A stretch of 18,259 nucleotides of DNA from Deltaproteobacteria bacterium (lineage in GTDB: Bacteria; Desulfobacterota; DSM-4660; Desulfatiglandales; HGW-15), in NCBI GenBank assembly GCA_020342025.1, contig CP070840.1:334383-352641 (forward strand), in the 5' to 3' direction. Positions 7,123-15,270 of this stretch are shown piece after piece; position 1 is the stretch's first letter; each line of letters starts with the position of its first letter. Below the pieces are notes generated by a model. The model was not told the DNA's origin. It worked only from the letters and a program-made list of their open reading frames with translations, and made no database searches. The translations under genes and the position numbers were made by a program.

Positions 7123-8136
7123 ATGTTAGATAAAGAAAGACGCAAAGAGAGGCTTGATCGCGGTATAAAGGCACGAACAGAGGGCCTGTATGCGGTTAAC
7201 TCCTGGCGTGAGATAGGGTACCTTTTGGCGCCCAGAGGAGGATTGGTCCTGGTGCTGCTCGTTGCGCCTTTGGTTGTGCCAAGTCTCTACTGGCAGAGGG
7301 TTTTGTGTTTTGCAGCGGTTTACGCCCTGCTCGCCATCTCTTTTGATTTCCTGACCGAGCGCGTGGGACTGGTTTGCATCGGCGGCGCATTCATGATCGG
7401 GGTGGGTGGCTACATATCCGGTTCACTGAATTTTTACCTGGGCTGGCCAGTGTTTCTGACCATACCCATCGGGACAGTGGCAGGCGCATTCATTTGCACG
7501 TTGCTTTGGCTTCCTTGCCTGCCACTACGGGGCATTTACTTCGCTGTGGTCACATTTATGTTCCCCTTCTTGGGCACGAGTATCATTTTGGCAACCGGTC
7601 TTTTCAGGGGCACTGAGGGGTTAAGCCCCGTTGCAGGTTTTCCCAATCCGTGGGTTGGCGTATATCTCATTATGGGGGTGGTGCTTGTCTCCATCTTTGC
7701 CCTGAGGAGGCTGTGTGGTGAGGATATCGGGCTTGTCTTTGCAGGTGTAAAGGATAATGATCAGGCGGTCCTGGCCTCTGCGGTCAATATTACCCGGGTA
7801 AAAATATATGCGCTTTTTATGGCAACGCTGATAGGCTGCTTTGCGGGTGCCTACGTCTCGCATTTTTCTGGGTTTGTTGGCGTGTCTCTTTTCGCCGTGG
7901 ATTTTACCATAATGCCCATTGCCGCGGCGATAATGGGCGGGCCCGGGAGCATAGCGGGCCCGGCCCTGGGGGCCTTTATTTTGGCTCCTTTGTCAGAGGG
8001 ACTTCGTGGGTTCGGACAGCTCAGGGTCGTTCTTTATTGTGTCGTCCTCGTAGCCTTTATCCTCTTTAAGCCCGAAGGCCTATTGAATTGGGCGACCCGC
8101 AAATACCACCAATTTGAACACTGGGTAAGGGTCTAG
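7123..8136 (+). CDS. livM: Branched-chain amino acid-type ABC transporter permease, LivM family
   Basis: The 337-residue second permease has a charged N-terminal cytoplasmic extension (MLDKERRKERLDRGIKAR) before the first helix. LivM landmarks follow: YALLAISFDFLTERVGLVCIG, LRGIYFAVVTF, the coupling loop AGVKDNDQAVLASAVN, MGGPGSIAGPALGA, and a C-terminal LFKPEGLL. ATG at 7123 starts 2 nt after the livH stop, a sign of translational coupling. The frame is open upstream to 6922, but that part is only out-of-frame livH sequence. It pairs with LivH to form the membrane channel. Confidence 0.92.
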   Translation: MLDKERRKERLDRGIKARTEGLYAVNSWREIGYLLAPRGGLVLVLLVAPLVVPSLYWQRVLCFAAVYALLAISFDFLTERVGLVCIGGAFMIGVGGYISGSLNFYLGWPVFLTIPIGTVAGAFICTLLWLPCLPLRGIYFAVVTFMFPFLGTSIILATGLFRGTEGLSPVAGFPNPWVGVYLIMGVVLVSIFALRRLCGEDIGLVFAGVKDNDQAVLASAVNITRVKIYALFMATLIGCFAGAYVSHFSGFVGVSLFAVDFTIMPIAAAIMGGPGSIAGPALGAFILAPLSEGLRGFGQLRVVLYCVVLVAFILFKPEGLLNWATRKYHQFEHWVRV

Positions 8137-8138
8137 TC

Positions 8139-8906
8139 ATGATGGCGGAAGAAAAGAAACCACTCATTAGGGTGAGGAATATTAGGAAGTCCTTTGGCGG
8201 AGTGGTGGCGGTGAACGACCTGGGTTTTGATCTGCTGGAAGGGGAAGTTCTGGGCCTTATCGGGCCAAATGGTGCTGGCAAAACCACCATCGTGAACACC
8301 ATTACAGGCTTCACGAAACCAGACGCTGGGGAGATCTTTTTCAGAGAAAAGAAACTCACCGGGCTGCCCCCTTACAAAATTGCAGAGCTTGGGGTAACGC
8401 GAACTTTTCAGATCGTGAGGCCATATCCCAGTCTGAAGGCATATAAGAGCCTCATCGTGCCGCTCTGGTCACCAAGGGCCCGGCGATTTGCAGGGAGCAG
8501 AGGGGGGGACCGAGATGCGGTGGCCATAGATTTGCTCGAGGAAGTGGGCTTTGAGCGGGATGCCTATGTCCCATACAAACTCGCGTCCGCACTTCCTCTA
8601 GGTTACCTCAAGAGGCTTGAGCTTGCCAGGTGCCTAGCTCTTCGGCCCGAGGTCATTATTTGTGATGAGGTATTCTCTGGTTTGAGCATGAGTGAAATAG
8701 CGAGCATGGTTCCCCTTGTGGATCGGCTCAGAATGAAGGGCGTCACCCTGATAATGATTGAGCACAGGCTAAGGGAGCTCTTCAGCGTAGCCGATAGGGT
8801 GGTGGTGATTGACTTTGGCGTAAAGATCGCCGAAGGCAAACCGGATCAGGTGATGCGGGACGAAAAGGTGCGGCGGGCCTATCTGGGGGAGGAATTAGAA
8901 CTGTGA
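8139..8906 (+). CDS. livG: ABC transporter ATP-binding protein, LivG family
   Basis: The product is a 255-residue cytoplasmic ATPase. Walker A is GPNGAGKT at 42-49, the Q-loop is TRTFQIVRP, Walker B is VIICDE and the switch His is in MIEHRL. The ABC signature is unusual. Where LivG proteins normally read LSYGQQRRLEIARAL, this one has LPLGYLKRLELARCL, losing the Ser and the Gln pair. The D-loop (SGLSMSE) also departs from the common form. The reading frame is intact and the spacing is normal, so it is probably a functional but divergent half of the LivG/LivF pair. It starts 2 nt after livM (ATG ATG) and overlaps the livF start by 4 nt. Confidence 0.92.
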   Translation: MMAEEKKPLIRVRNIRKSFGGVVAVNDLGFDLLEGEVLGLIGPNGAGKTTIVNTITGFTKPDAGEIFFREKKLTGLPPYKIAELGVTRTFQIVRPYPSLKAYKSLIVPLWSPRARRFAGSRGGDRDAVAIDLLEEVGFERDAYVPYKLASALPLGYLKRLELARCLALRPEVIICDEVFSGLSMSEIASMVPLVDRLRMKGVTLIMIEHRLRELFSVADRVVVIDFGVKIAEGKPDQVMRDEKVRRAYLGEELEL

Positions 8907-9658
8907 GCCCCATTCTACAGGTCAAAGATCTGATGTTGTTTTATGAAAACGCCGTGGCCGTCAATAATGTGAACCTTGAAGTAAATGAAGGCCAGATCGT
9001 GGGGGTTTTCGGCTCGAACAGTGCTGGCAAATCCTCTCTCATGTTTTGCATCTCTGGAATCATCTTTGATGTGAAAAAGAAAGAGGCCATGAGAGGAGGA
9101 GAGAGGATAACCCTGACCGGAGTAATCAAATTTAAAGGTGAAGACGTTCTGAGGGTTGAACCGAGCGAAAAGGCCAGGAAAGGGATCATACTCTGTCCAG
9201 AAAGGCGCCTCATTTTCCCAGAAAGCAGTACCATAGAGAACTTAAGGATGGGTGGATACCTGGCCAGCAGAGAACAAGCCAAAAAGACTCTGGATTATGT
9301 ATTCGTTCTTTTTCCTGAACTGAAGAGACTGAAGAGAAGAGCAGGCGGATTTCTGAGCGGAGGTGAGCAGCAGATGTTGGCCATTGGGCGGGCCCTGATG
9401 GCTCAGCCTCAGCTTCTGCTCCTTGACGAACCCCTCCTGGGCCTTGCCCCGATCATAGAGATAAGACTTGCGCAGGCAATCAGGGATATTAATAAGGAGA
9501 CCGGGATCACCGTGTTGGTTTCCGAGCAATATGCCCGGCCCGTCCTTCCCATCATAGAATATGGCTATGTGCTCGAGAATGGGGGATTGGTTGCAGAGGG
9601 CAGTGGTGCCGAGCTATTGGAAAATCCAGACGTGAAAGAGGCCTACTTCGGCTTGTGA
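8903..9658 (+). CDS. livF: ABC transporter ATP-binding protein, LivF family
   Basis: The 251-residue second ATPase of the importer has Walker A GSNSAGKS at 37-44, a canonical signature LSGGEQQ, and Walker B LLLLDEP followed by LLGLAP. SEQYARPV stands at the switch position, where LivF proteins commonly carry EQN rather than His. Between Walker A and the Q-loop there is extra charged sequence near residues 55-70 (DVKKKEAMRGGERITLTG) beyond the usual LivF. The start is GTG at 8903, overlapping the livG stop (GTGA), which indicates coupled translation. No substrate-binding protein gene follows; the next gene is a HAD-family protein 72 nt away. Confidence 0.92.
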   Translation: MSPILQVKDLMLFYENAVAVNNVNLEVNEGQIVGVFGSNSAGKSSLMFCISGIIFDVKKKEAMRGGERITLTGVIKFKGEDVLRVEPSEKARKGIILCPERRLIFPESSTIENLRMGGYLASREQAKKTLDYVFVLFPELKRLKRRAGGFLSGGEQQMLAIGRALMAQPQLLLLDEPLLGLAPIIEIRLAQAIRDINKETGITVLVSEQYARPVLPIIEYGYVLENGGLVAEGSGAELLENPDVKEAYFGL

Positions 9659-9730
9659 GTTTGCCCCCTTTTCTGGCCCATCTTAAAATCCAAGCAGACC
9701 AACGCTATCCTATATGTGGGGAATCCTGTG

Positions 9731-10396
9731 GTGAACAAAGGCGTTATTTGGGATCTGGAGGGCGTACTGGCCGACACGGCTGAGGCGAACTTTCGCTGCT
9801 GGGTCACTGCCCTTGCTGAAAAGGAAATTCCCCTTGACCGGCCCACCTTTGAAGGCCTTTTTGGAATGCAGGACCGGGATATATTGGCCCTTTTGCTGGG
9901 CAGGCCGCCAGAGCCGAGTGAACTGGAGAGCATTGCAGGCCGCAAAGAAGAGATTTTTCGGATGGAGGCCCAATGGCTGGTTCGTCCCATGCCTGGCGCC
10001 TTCCCTCTTCTGGTAGAACTTGAGGGGGCGGGCTGGCTGCAGGCCATCGCTTCCCCCACGCCAAAGGCCAATGTGGAGCTGGTGCTAGGCATACTTGGAA
10101 TCCGGCAACGCTTTGCGGTTATCCTCTCTGGCGATGAACTGTGCGCCGGCAAACCGGATCCGATCCTGTTTTTGAGAGCAGCCGAAGCCCTTGGGCTGCC
10201 TCCTGGGCATTGTGTTGTTGTAGAAGATGCCCCGGCGGGCGTGGAAGCAGCCCAGAAAGCAGGGATGCCTTGCATTGCTGTCGCCACGACCAGCCCACGG
10301 GACGTTCTGGCTTCAGTCACATCCTCAGCCCTTGTTCTTGACGACTTGACCCAGGTGACAGCCGAAGATTTTGCTGTTCTTGTAAAGACGAATTAA
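9731..10396 (+). CDS. HAD-superfamily phosphatase/mutase-like protein with DxE motif I
   Basis: The product is about 221 residues and matches the beta-phosphoglucomutase / phosphoglycolate-phosphatase-like HAD subfamily. Motif II is in ASPTPKAN, the motif III Lys is in GKPDPILF and motif IV is VVVEDAPAG, with a helical cap domain between motifs I and II. Motif I reads WDLEGVLADT. The nucleophile Asp is present, but the second Asp that normally acts as general acid/base is Glu. I prefer GTG 9731 (MNKGVIWDLEG), with GGGGA 8 nt upstream; GTG at 9716 or 9728 is also possible. It follows livF by 72 nt and may be co-transcribed. The substrate is unknown, and the Glu change may alter the reaction. 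Confidence 0.85.
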   Translation: MNKGVIWDLEGVLADTAEANFRCWVTALAEKEIPLDRPTFEGLFGMQDRDILALLLGRPPEPSELESIAGRKEEIFRMEAQWLVRPMPGAFPLLVELEGAGWLQAIASPTPKANVELVLGILGIRQRFAVILSGDELCAGKPDPILFLRAAEALGLPPGHCVVVEDAPAGVEAAQKAGMPCIAVATTSPRDVLASVTSSALVLDDLTQVTAEDFAVLVKTN

Positions 10397-10842
10397 GGCG
10401 CTGATGCTTTCTGAAGGGTTCCGGTTGCCGAAGGTTTGATGATTTCTTTTAAATTGTGGATAACGGCAAAAATACCGAGTTCTTAGGCTAGGACCGGTGC
10501 CTGAATATATTGTGGATTGGGCTATCTTACGCCAAGATAAGATGTCGGTTTTTGAAGCATTCTAGACAGCCAATTTTTCTTGACTTAGGGGGCTTTTTAT
10601 CGTTCCATAAGCTCAAGCTTTTCTTCCCGTTGTCTTAACCTCTTCCCGGGGGTTATTCATGGAGAAACACCTAAAAATGTGCCCACCTATCTCCTGGTAG
10701 GACATGGCCTGTACTGCTGGGAGCTTCAAGTTTTTTCTTTGGATCGTTCGCCTAATCGCAAACAGATTTCTTCAACTCAGGGGGTCTGTTTAAGTAACAA
10801 CCACCGCTTACAAGACGATAAATATGAGAGGAGGAGTATAGG
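10397..10842. other. Intergenic region before the response regulator
   Basis: This is 446 nt with no supportable gene. It contains a weak 6-bp stem TATCTT / AAGATA (10523-10539, loop ACGCC) and a TTGACT at 10580-10585 without a convincing -10. A 13-codon ORF at 10660 (MEKHLKMCPP...) has no ribosome binding site. An open frame from 10679 runs into the response regulator in another frame and looks spurious. Confidence 0.5.
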
Positions 10843-11250
10843 ATGGCGAAAATCCTTTTGGTGGACGATGAAAAACACATTTTGCAATACTACACTGAGG
10901 AACTATCGGGAGTTGGGCATCAGGTGGTGGCCGTAGATTCTGGCGACCAGCTCTTGAATAAAATTGCTCTCCACCAGCCAGACGTTATCGTTCTGGATAT
11001 CAAACTCGTGGAATGGGATGGTCTTGATCTGCTGCAAGACATCAGGGAGCGTTACTACAACCTACCCGTAATTTTGTGCACCGCTTATGATACATTCAAA
11101 GAAGACCCTCGTTCGATAGCTGCAGATTATTACGTGATCAAATCGTTCGATCTCACTGAACTGAAAACAAAGATAAAAAGAGCTATTGATACTCGCTTGC
11201 CCATTCACATGGCAGAAACACAAAACGGCTTTACCTCCGATACGATTTAA
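10843..11250 (+). CDS. Single-domain response regulator (receiver only)
   Basis: The 135-residue product consists of one receiver domain plus a short polar tail. The acidic pair is D8/D9, the phospho-acceptor is D52 (VLDIKL), the switch Thr is T80 (LCTAYD) and the conserved Lys is K100. K100 is followed by Ser rather than the usual Pro (VIKSFDL). There is no output domain, so it must act by protein contact or as a phosphorelay intermediate. A strong ribosome binding site (GAGGAGGAG) precedes ATG 10843. It lies 262 nt upstream of the PAS-GAF-HisKA gene on the same strand, which makes that protein an obvious candidate partner. Confidence 0.92.
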   Translation: MAKILLVDDEKHILQYYTEELSGVGHQVVAVDSGDQLLNKIALHQPDVIVLDIKLVEWDGLDLLQDIRERYYNLPVILCTAYDTFKEDPRSIAADYYVIKSFDLTELKTKIKRAIDTRLPIHMAETQNGFTSDTI

Positions 11251-11512
11251 TGGGGGAAATTTTCTTACAGTGTTTTGTCTTCTGATGTATTTCGCAAAGT
11301 TTTATGTATCCGTCACATGCTATCCCCGCAATAGAAAAATTGCCAACAAATCCGATATATTACTGCCATCAAATAGACTTCCTGTCCATCATAACCTATT
11401 ACACGCCACATTGTGTGCCCGAACCACATTGTTTACGAGCAATGAATTAGGCTATACAAGGGGAGATAATATTGGCCTTTAGCCGCTTTGTTGAGCCAAT
11501 GAGGTATCATAA

Positions 11513-12874
11513 ATGGCAGAGGAAAATAAAAGAAAAGAGAAACCGATTGATGTAACTGAATCATTGAAAAAGCGAATCGCGGAATTAGAGATTTCAGATG
11601 CCCAGCGTAAGTTGGTGGAAGAGGAACTCCAAATGATCGAAGAGCATTTTCGACTCTTTGCAGACTTTACATATGACTGGGAAACTTGGCGAGGTCCGGA
11701 CGGAAAATATATCTATGTATCACCATCTTGTGAGCGAATCACGGGATACAAAAAAGAGGAGTTCATATTTGATCCCTGGTTGATTACGAAGATGGTCCAT
11801 CCTGAAGATGAGGAGAAACTCTCTGTGCATTTGAAGGAGGAGTTGGTCCATGAGCGTGTGCTTCACATGGATTTTAGAATTATTTCTAGAACTGGAGAGG
11901 ATCGCTGGATCAGCCATTATTGCCAAGCCGTATACGGCAGGGACGGATCTTGGCTCGGTCGACGTTCCAGCAATAGAGATGTTACGGAGCGAAAGCAGGT
12001 CCAGACAGAGTTGCAGCGGGTGAACCGAGCGCTCAAAGTGCTCAGCGGATGCAATGAAGCGATGATGCGTTCCAGTGAAGAAGTGAAATTTCTCCAGGAA
12101 TTATGCCAGATCATTGTGGAGGCAGGAGAATATCGGTTGGCGTGGGTTGGCTTTGCCGAGCAGGACGAAAAAAAGAGAGTGCGCCCTGTCGCGCAAGCAG
12201 GATTTGAGGAGGGCTATCTGGAAACGGTGGATATCACTTGGGCTGATACGGAGCGAGGGAGAGGCCCAACAGGAACAGCGATACGGACGGGCAGGCCGAG
12301 TATTTGCCAGAACATTCTGACTGATCCCAAGTTTATTCCTTGGCATGTTGAGGCATCCAAACGGGGCTATGCATCATCTATTGCTCTTCCTCTCCTCACG
12401 GATGATCGAATCATTGGCGCACTAAATATCTATGCCGTTGAGCCGGACGCTTTTGATTCAGAGGAAGTGGAGCTACTGATGGAGCTGGGACAAGATCTTG
12501 CCTATGGGATCACAACGCTGCGCACCAGGGCGGAGCGTAAACAGGCCGAGGAAGCCCTGCGCCAGGCTCACGACGAGCTATATAATTTGAGTCGAGAGCT
12601 CGAGCAAAAGGTTCAGGAAAGGACTGCTGAATTGGAAGAGAAGAGTAAGCGATTGGTCGAGGCTGAAAGACTTGCTACACTGGGTAAAATCGCAAACAGA
12701 GTAGCTCATGAGCTAAGGAATCCACTAACGGTGGTGGGTGGTTTTTCGCGGAGAATGTATGAAAGTACACCTAATGATGATCCAAAAAAGAAATATCTCA
12801 AGATAGTCGTCGAACAGGTCAAAGCCTTAGAAGAGAAAATTTCAGAAATCATAAAGGTTCAAGACCAAGGATGA
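11513..12874 (+). CDS. PAS-GAF-HisKA sensor protein lacking the HATPase_c domain
   Basis: The product is 453 residues with no membrane segment. In order it has a charged coiled-coil start (1-45), a PAS/PAC domain (about 45-165, with RDVTERK at its end), a GAF domain (about 175-340, PTGTAIRTGRPSICQNI), a long coiled coil (345-390) and a HisKA dimerisation domain with the H-box His near 399 (RVAHELRNPL). It then stops at VQDQG. No N, G1 or G2 box of an ATP-binding domain follows in any frame up to the next gene. It therefore has a phospho-acceptor His but cannot bind ATP alone. It could be a phosphotransfer/dimer partner or a truncated kinase. ATG at 11513 has GAGG about 10 nt upstream. Confidence 0.88.
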   Translation: MAEENKRKEKPIDVTESLKKRIAELEISDAQRKLVEEELQMIEEHFRLFADFTYDWETWRGPDGKYIYVSPSCERITGYKKEEFIFDPWLITKMVHPEDEEKLSVHLKEELVHERVLHMDFRIISRTGEDRWISHYCQAVYGRDGSWLGRRSSNRDVTERKQVQTELQRVNRALKVLSGCNEAMMRSSEEVKFLQELCQIIVEAGEYRLAWVGFAEQDEKKRVRPVAQAGFEEGYLETVDITWADTERGRGPTGTAIRTGRPSICQNILTDPKFIPWHVEASKRGYASSIALPLLTDDRIIGALNIYAVEPDAFDSEEVELLMELGQDLAYGITTLRTRAERKQAEEALRQAHDELYNLSRELEQKVQERTAELEEKSKRLVEAERLATLGKIANRVAHELRNPLTVVGGFSRRMYESTPNDDPKKKYLKIVVEQVKALEEKISEIIKVQDQG

Positions 12875-13150
12875 GAAATACTTGTCCCCGTTGCTCGTCA
12901 TATTGAGCTGGACAGGGCTGATTCGCTAGGCTAATATCTCTCCGATCAAAGTGTCCAGATATGAAGCTGCCCATGGTTCATCTAGAACGAAGTAAAGGGA
13001 TACTAAGAAGCGGATTTTAATTTACAATCAATACATATATTCATATCCAGTTTCTTGGTGACCTTCTATCCGAGTTAATCTAACTGTTTGGAATATGGAG
13101 TCTCTTCGGGAGCCTTTTTTGGCATTTTTCGGCTGGTGAGAGGGAAAAAA

Positions 13151-13690
13151 TTGGCTAAGTATCCCGAAAAAACAAAGTACCTGAAAATCAAAACCAAGTG
13201 GCCCATAACGATAGTCACCGACCAAGGCGAAGTCGATGGGGAACTAAGAGCGGTTACTGATGCAGGGATATTCATCCACTGTGACAAACCGCTACGGAAC
13301 AATGAAACTTATCGAATCGTCATAAGACCCAGCCCAGATCTGTCTGTAGAGGTTAAGGGAAAGCTTATATTGTCCAACCCAGATAGTACTGATTACAGCA
13401 GTAATCTCTCTGGCATGACCCTCTCTTTTGTAAAGATTTTTGAGGGATATCATGGGCGCCTTAGAAGTCTGATTTCAGCTATGGAGGTGGATAAAATGGA
13501 AGCTGTTAAGAATGTTAAGATGAAACTCCGTGTAGAGACTGACCAAAGAATCGTGGAAAAGGAGTTTAGCAATCTCTTTGACTTGAGGATATTTATGGAA
13601 AGCTTTTTCTCTCTTCCCGACGTAGCAGATCGGAGGACCAGCCAGTCTTTTATTCGCTATACCGGACGGGAAAGGCGAATGTGGGTATGA
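13151..13690 (+). CDS. PilZ-like domain protein, divergent c-di-GMP motif
   Basis: The product is about 179 residues. The pattern KTKWPITIVTDQGEVDGELR, then VTDAGIFIHCD, then VEVKGKLILSN and MTLSFVKI matches the beta-barrel layout of PilZ domains in deltaproteobacterial signalling proteins. The classical RxxxR switch is replaced by Lys-rich sequence, and the D/NxSxxG element is degenerate (TDAGIF), so c-di-GMP binding is doubtful. A second region (about 110-179) is unassigned. I favour TTG at 13151 (MAKYPEKTK), because GAGAGGG sits 6 nt upstream; the frame extends back to TTG 13088. It lies downstream of the PAS-GAF-HisKA gene and may belong to the same signalling group. Confidence 0.65.
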   Translation: MAKYPEKTKYLKIKTKWPITIVTDQGEVDGELRAVTDAGIFIHCDKPLRNNETYRIVIRPSPDLSVEVKGKLILSNPDSTDYSSNLSGMTLSFVKIFEGYHGRLRSLISAMEVDKMEAVKNVKMKLRVETDQRIVEKEFSNLFDLRIFMESFFSLPDVADRRTSQSFIRYTGRERRMWV

Positions 13691-13773
13691 CGATGCGAAA
13701 ACGCCGATCCAATTTAGTGCTCAGCTCTTCCTTAACCGGGTCATCAGGCTTGGTTTGCAAAGCCAGGCTCCTG

Positions 13774-13793
13774 AAGGCCCCGCCTTTTCTTTT
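13774..13793 (+). terminator. Candidate rho-independent terminator
   Basis: AAGGC (13774-13778), loop CCC, GCCTT (13782-13786), then a T-rich run TTTTCTTTT. The stem is short (5 bp, extendable by one wobble) but GC-rich and directly followed by T, about 85 nt after the pilZ-like stop. Confidence 0.4.
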
Positions 13794-13927
13794 AAGAATT
13801 ACAATATATTGTGTATGCTAAATCTCACCCAAGGTGCTAGCTTACGGCTATGATTGCGCACTCTGGGAGAGCTCAAATTTTCAAGTATTCCATATCTGCG
13901 CTGGGCTTTTTCTCTCCCCATTCTATT

Positions 13928-13956
13928 TTGAAAACGATAAAGGTTTTAAATCTAAA
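13928..13956 (+). promoter_or_regulatory. Candidate promoter for the aldo/keto reductase operon
   Basis: TTGAAA (13928-13933), a 17-nt spacer, then TCTAAA (13951-13956, 4 of 6), about 60 nt upstream of the ATG at 14019. Position and spacing are reasonable but the -10 is weak. Confidence 0.3.
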
Positions 13957-14018
13957 TCATGAAAGCCTGAAATCTTCGTTTATGATTGAACTCAATCCAA
14001 TTCTTGGAGGAAAAAATC

Positions 14019-15248
14019 ATGGGAGATGAAGGTATCAATAGAAGAGAGTTCATCTTAAAGACGGCACTTGGTTTGATCACTGCCAGCCTTGGTGTTCACC
14101 CCGCTACAGCAGCCAGCAAAGAGATAGGCAGATCGCCAAGGATAGTTTATCGGACCCTTGGCAGAACCGGCCTGTCAATTCCCGTGGTAAGCTTTGGCGT
14201 GATGAACTCTGATAGCCCAGATCTGATCAGAAAAGCCCTTGATATGGGAATTAAACACCTGGATACCGCACATGTCTATTTGAGGGGCAATAGCGAAAAA
14301 GTCATAGGACAGATCTTAGAGGAACGAAAATGTAGGAATGAGGTTTATGTGGCCACGAAAATGCTGTTTGCTCGAGACAGGGAGAAAAAAGTCTTTAGTC
14401 GTGAAGGGGAAGGGAGATATGTTGGAGCGACCGAAAATAATTTCAACGATCAGCTCGCCACGAGCTTGAAGCGCCTTCGCACCGACTATGTGGATATCCT
14501 CTACCTTCATAACTGTTCCGGCCCTCTAATGCCGACCTATGAGCCCATGATGAACGTATTCGCAAAAGCTAAGGAGTCTGGGAAGGCGAGGTTTATAGGG
14601 ATAACTACCCATGCCAATGAACCTGAAACGATCCTCGCTGCCGCAGATGCAGGCATATGGGATGTCATCCTTACTTCATATAACTTCATGCAGAAGCATA
14701 AAGAAGAGGTAAAAAAGGCCGTCGAGTATTCGGCACAAAAAGGCTTAGGTGTTATAGCTATGAAAACCCAGGGTGGCGTAAAATTGAACCGGGAGAAGAA
14801 CGTGGAAGTCAACCATGCGGCCGCCCTCAAATGGGTACTGAACGACCCAAACGTGTCTACAACCATACCAGGGATGACCACGTTCGAGCAGATGGATTTG
14901 GACTTGAGTGTCATGAGAGATCTCTCATTGTCAGAGGAGGAAAAGAGAGATCTGAAGATATCATCAATGCTAAGGGATCCTCTTTACTGCCAGCAGTGTG
15001 GTTCTTGTATCCCCTCCTGTTTGCAAGGGGTTAACATCCCCGCGCTTATGAGGGCTTATATGTATGCAGAGGGCTATGGTAATCTCATTCAGGCTGAATG
15101 GACCATGGATGCCCTTCCGGCAGAGCATAGCCTGCAGGCTTGCCGGGGGTGCGGAATATGCACGGCCTCCTGTCGCAATGGGATAAGCATAAGCGATCGT
15201 TTGAATCTCCTCTTGGCCAGGAATCCGGTTGAACACAGGGGCATATAA
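14019..15248 (+). CDS. Tat-exported aldo/keto reductase with two [4Fe-4S] motifs
   Basis: The product is 409 residues. The N-terminus has a twin-arginine motif (NRREFILK, RR at 8-9), a hydrophobic stretch and an ATAAS cleavage-like site near 32, so it is probably exported folded. The aldo/keto reductase barrel keeps the catalytic tetrad: D82, Y87 (DTAHVY), K114 (ATKML) and H164 (LYLHNC). The C-terminus has two cluster motifs of the form Cx2Cx2Cx3C, starting at C324 (CQQCGSCIPSC) and C375 (CRGCGICTASC). This joins a carbonyl-reductase fold to Fe-S electron transfer. ATG 14019 has GGAGG 8 nt upstream; the frame's TTG at 13986 would bury the Tat motif. The DUF6599 gene begins 22 nt downstream. 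The substrate is unknown. Confidence 0.92.
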   Translation: MGDEGINRREFILKTALGLITASLGVHPATAASKEIGRSPRIVYRTLGRTGLSIPVVSFGVMNSDSPDLIRKALDMGIKHLDTAHVYLRGNSEKVIGQILEERKCRNEVYVATKMLFARDREKKVFSREGEGRYVGATENNFNDQLATSLKRLRTDYVDILYLHNCSGPLMPTYEPMMNVFAKAKESGKARFIGITTHANEPETILAAADAGIWDVILTSYNFMQKHKEEVKKAVEYSAQKGLGVIAMKTQGGVKLNREKNVEVNHAAALKWVLNDPNVSTTIPGMTTFEQMDLDLSVMRDLSLSEEEKRDLKISSMLRDPLYCQQCGSCIPSCLQGVNIPALMRAYMYAEGYGNLIQAEWTMDALPAEHSLQACRGCGICTASCRNGISISDRLNLLLARNPVEHRGI

Positions 15249-15270
15249 CTTGAATGGGACAGAGGAATCT

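Larger units (their letters stand above)
13691..14018. other. Intergenic region between pilZ-like gene and aldo/keto reductase
   Basis: This is 328 nt with no supportable gene. It holds a candidate terminator at 13774-13793 and a promoter-like pair at 13928-13956. Confidence 0.5.

Noticed and set aside
9643..10320. Long minus-strand open frame (225 codons) opposite the HAD gene
   Set aside because: Low-complexity Ser/Ala/Arg-rich product; the plus strand encodes an intact HAD protein with recognisable motifs.
11186..11482. Open frame of 98 codons overlapping the response regulator end
   Set aside because: No ribosome binding site, starts inside another gene, and the product is compositionally random.
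12872..12937. TGA at the end of the PAS-GAF-HisKA gene as a possible selenocysteine codon
   Set aside because: Read-through adds only about 19 residues (EILVPVARHIELDRADSLG) before a TAA, with no ATPase motif and no conserved Cys position, so it is an ordinary stop.
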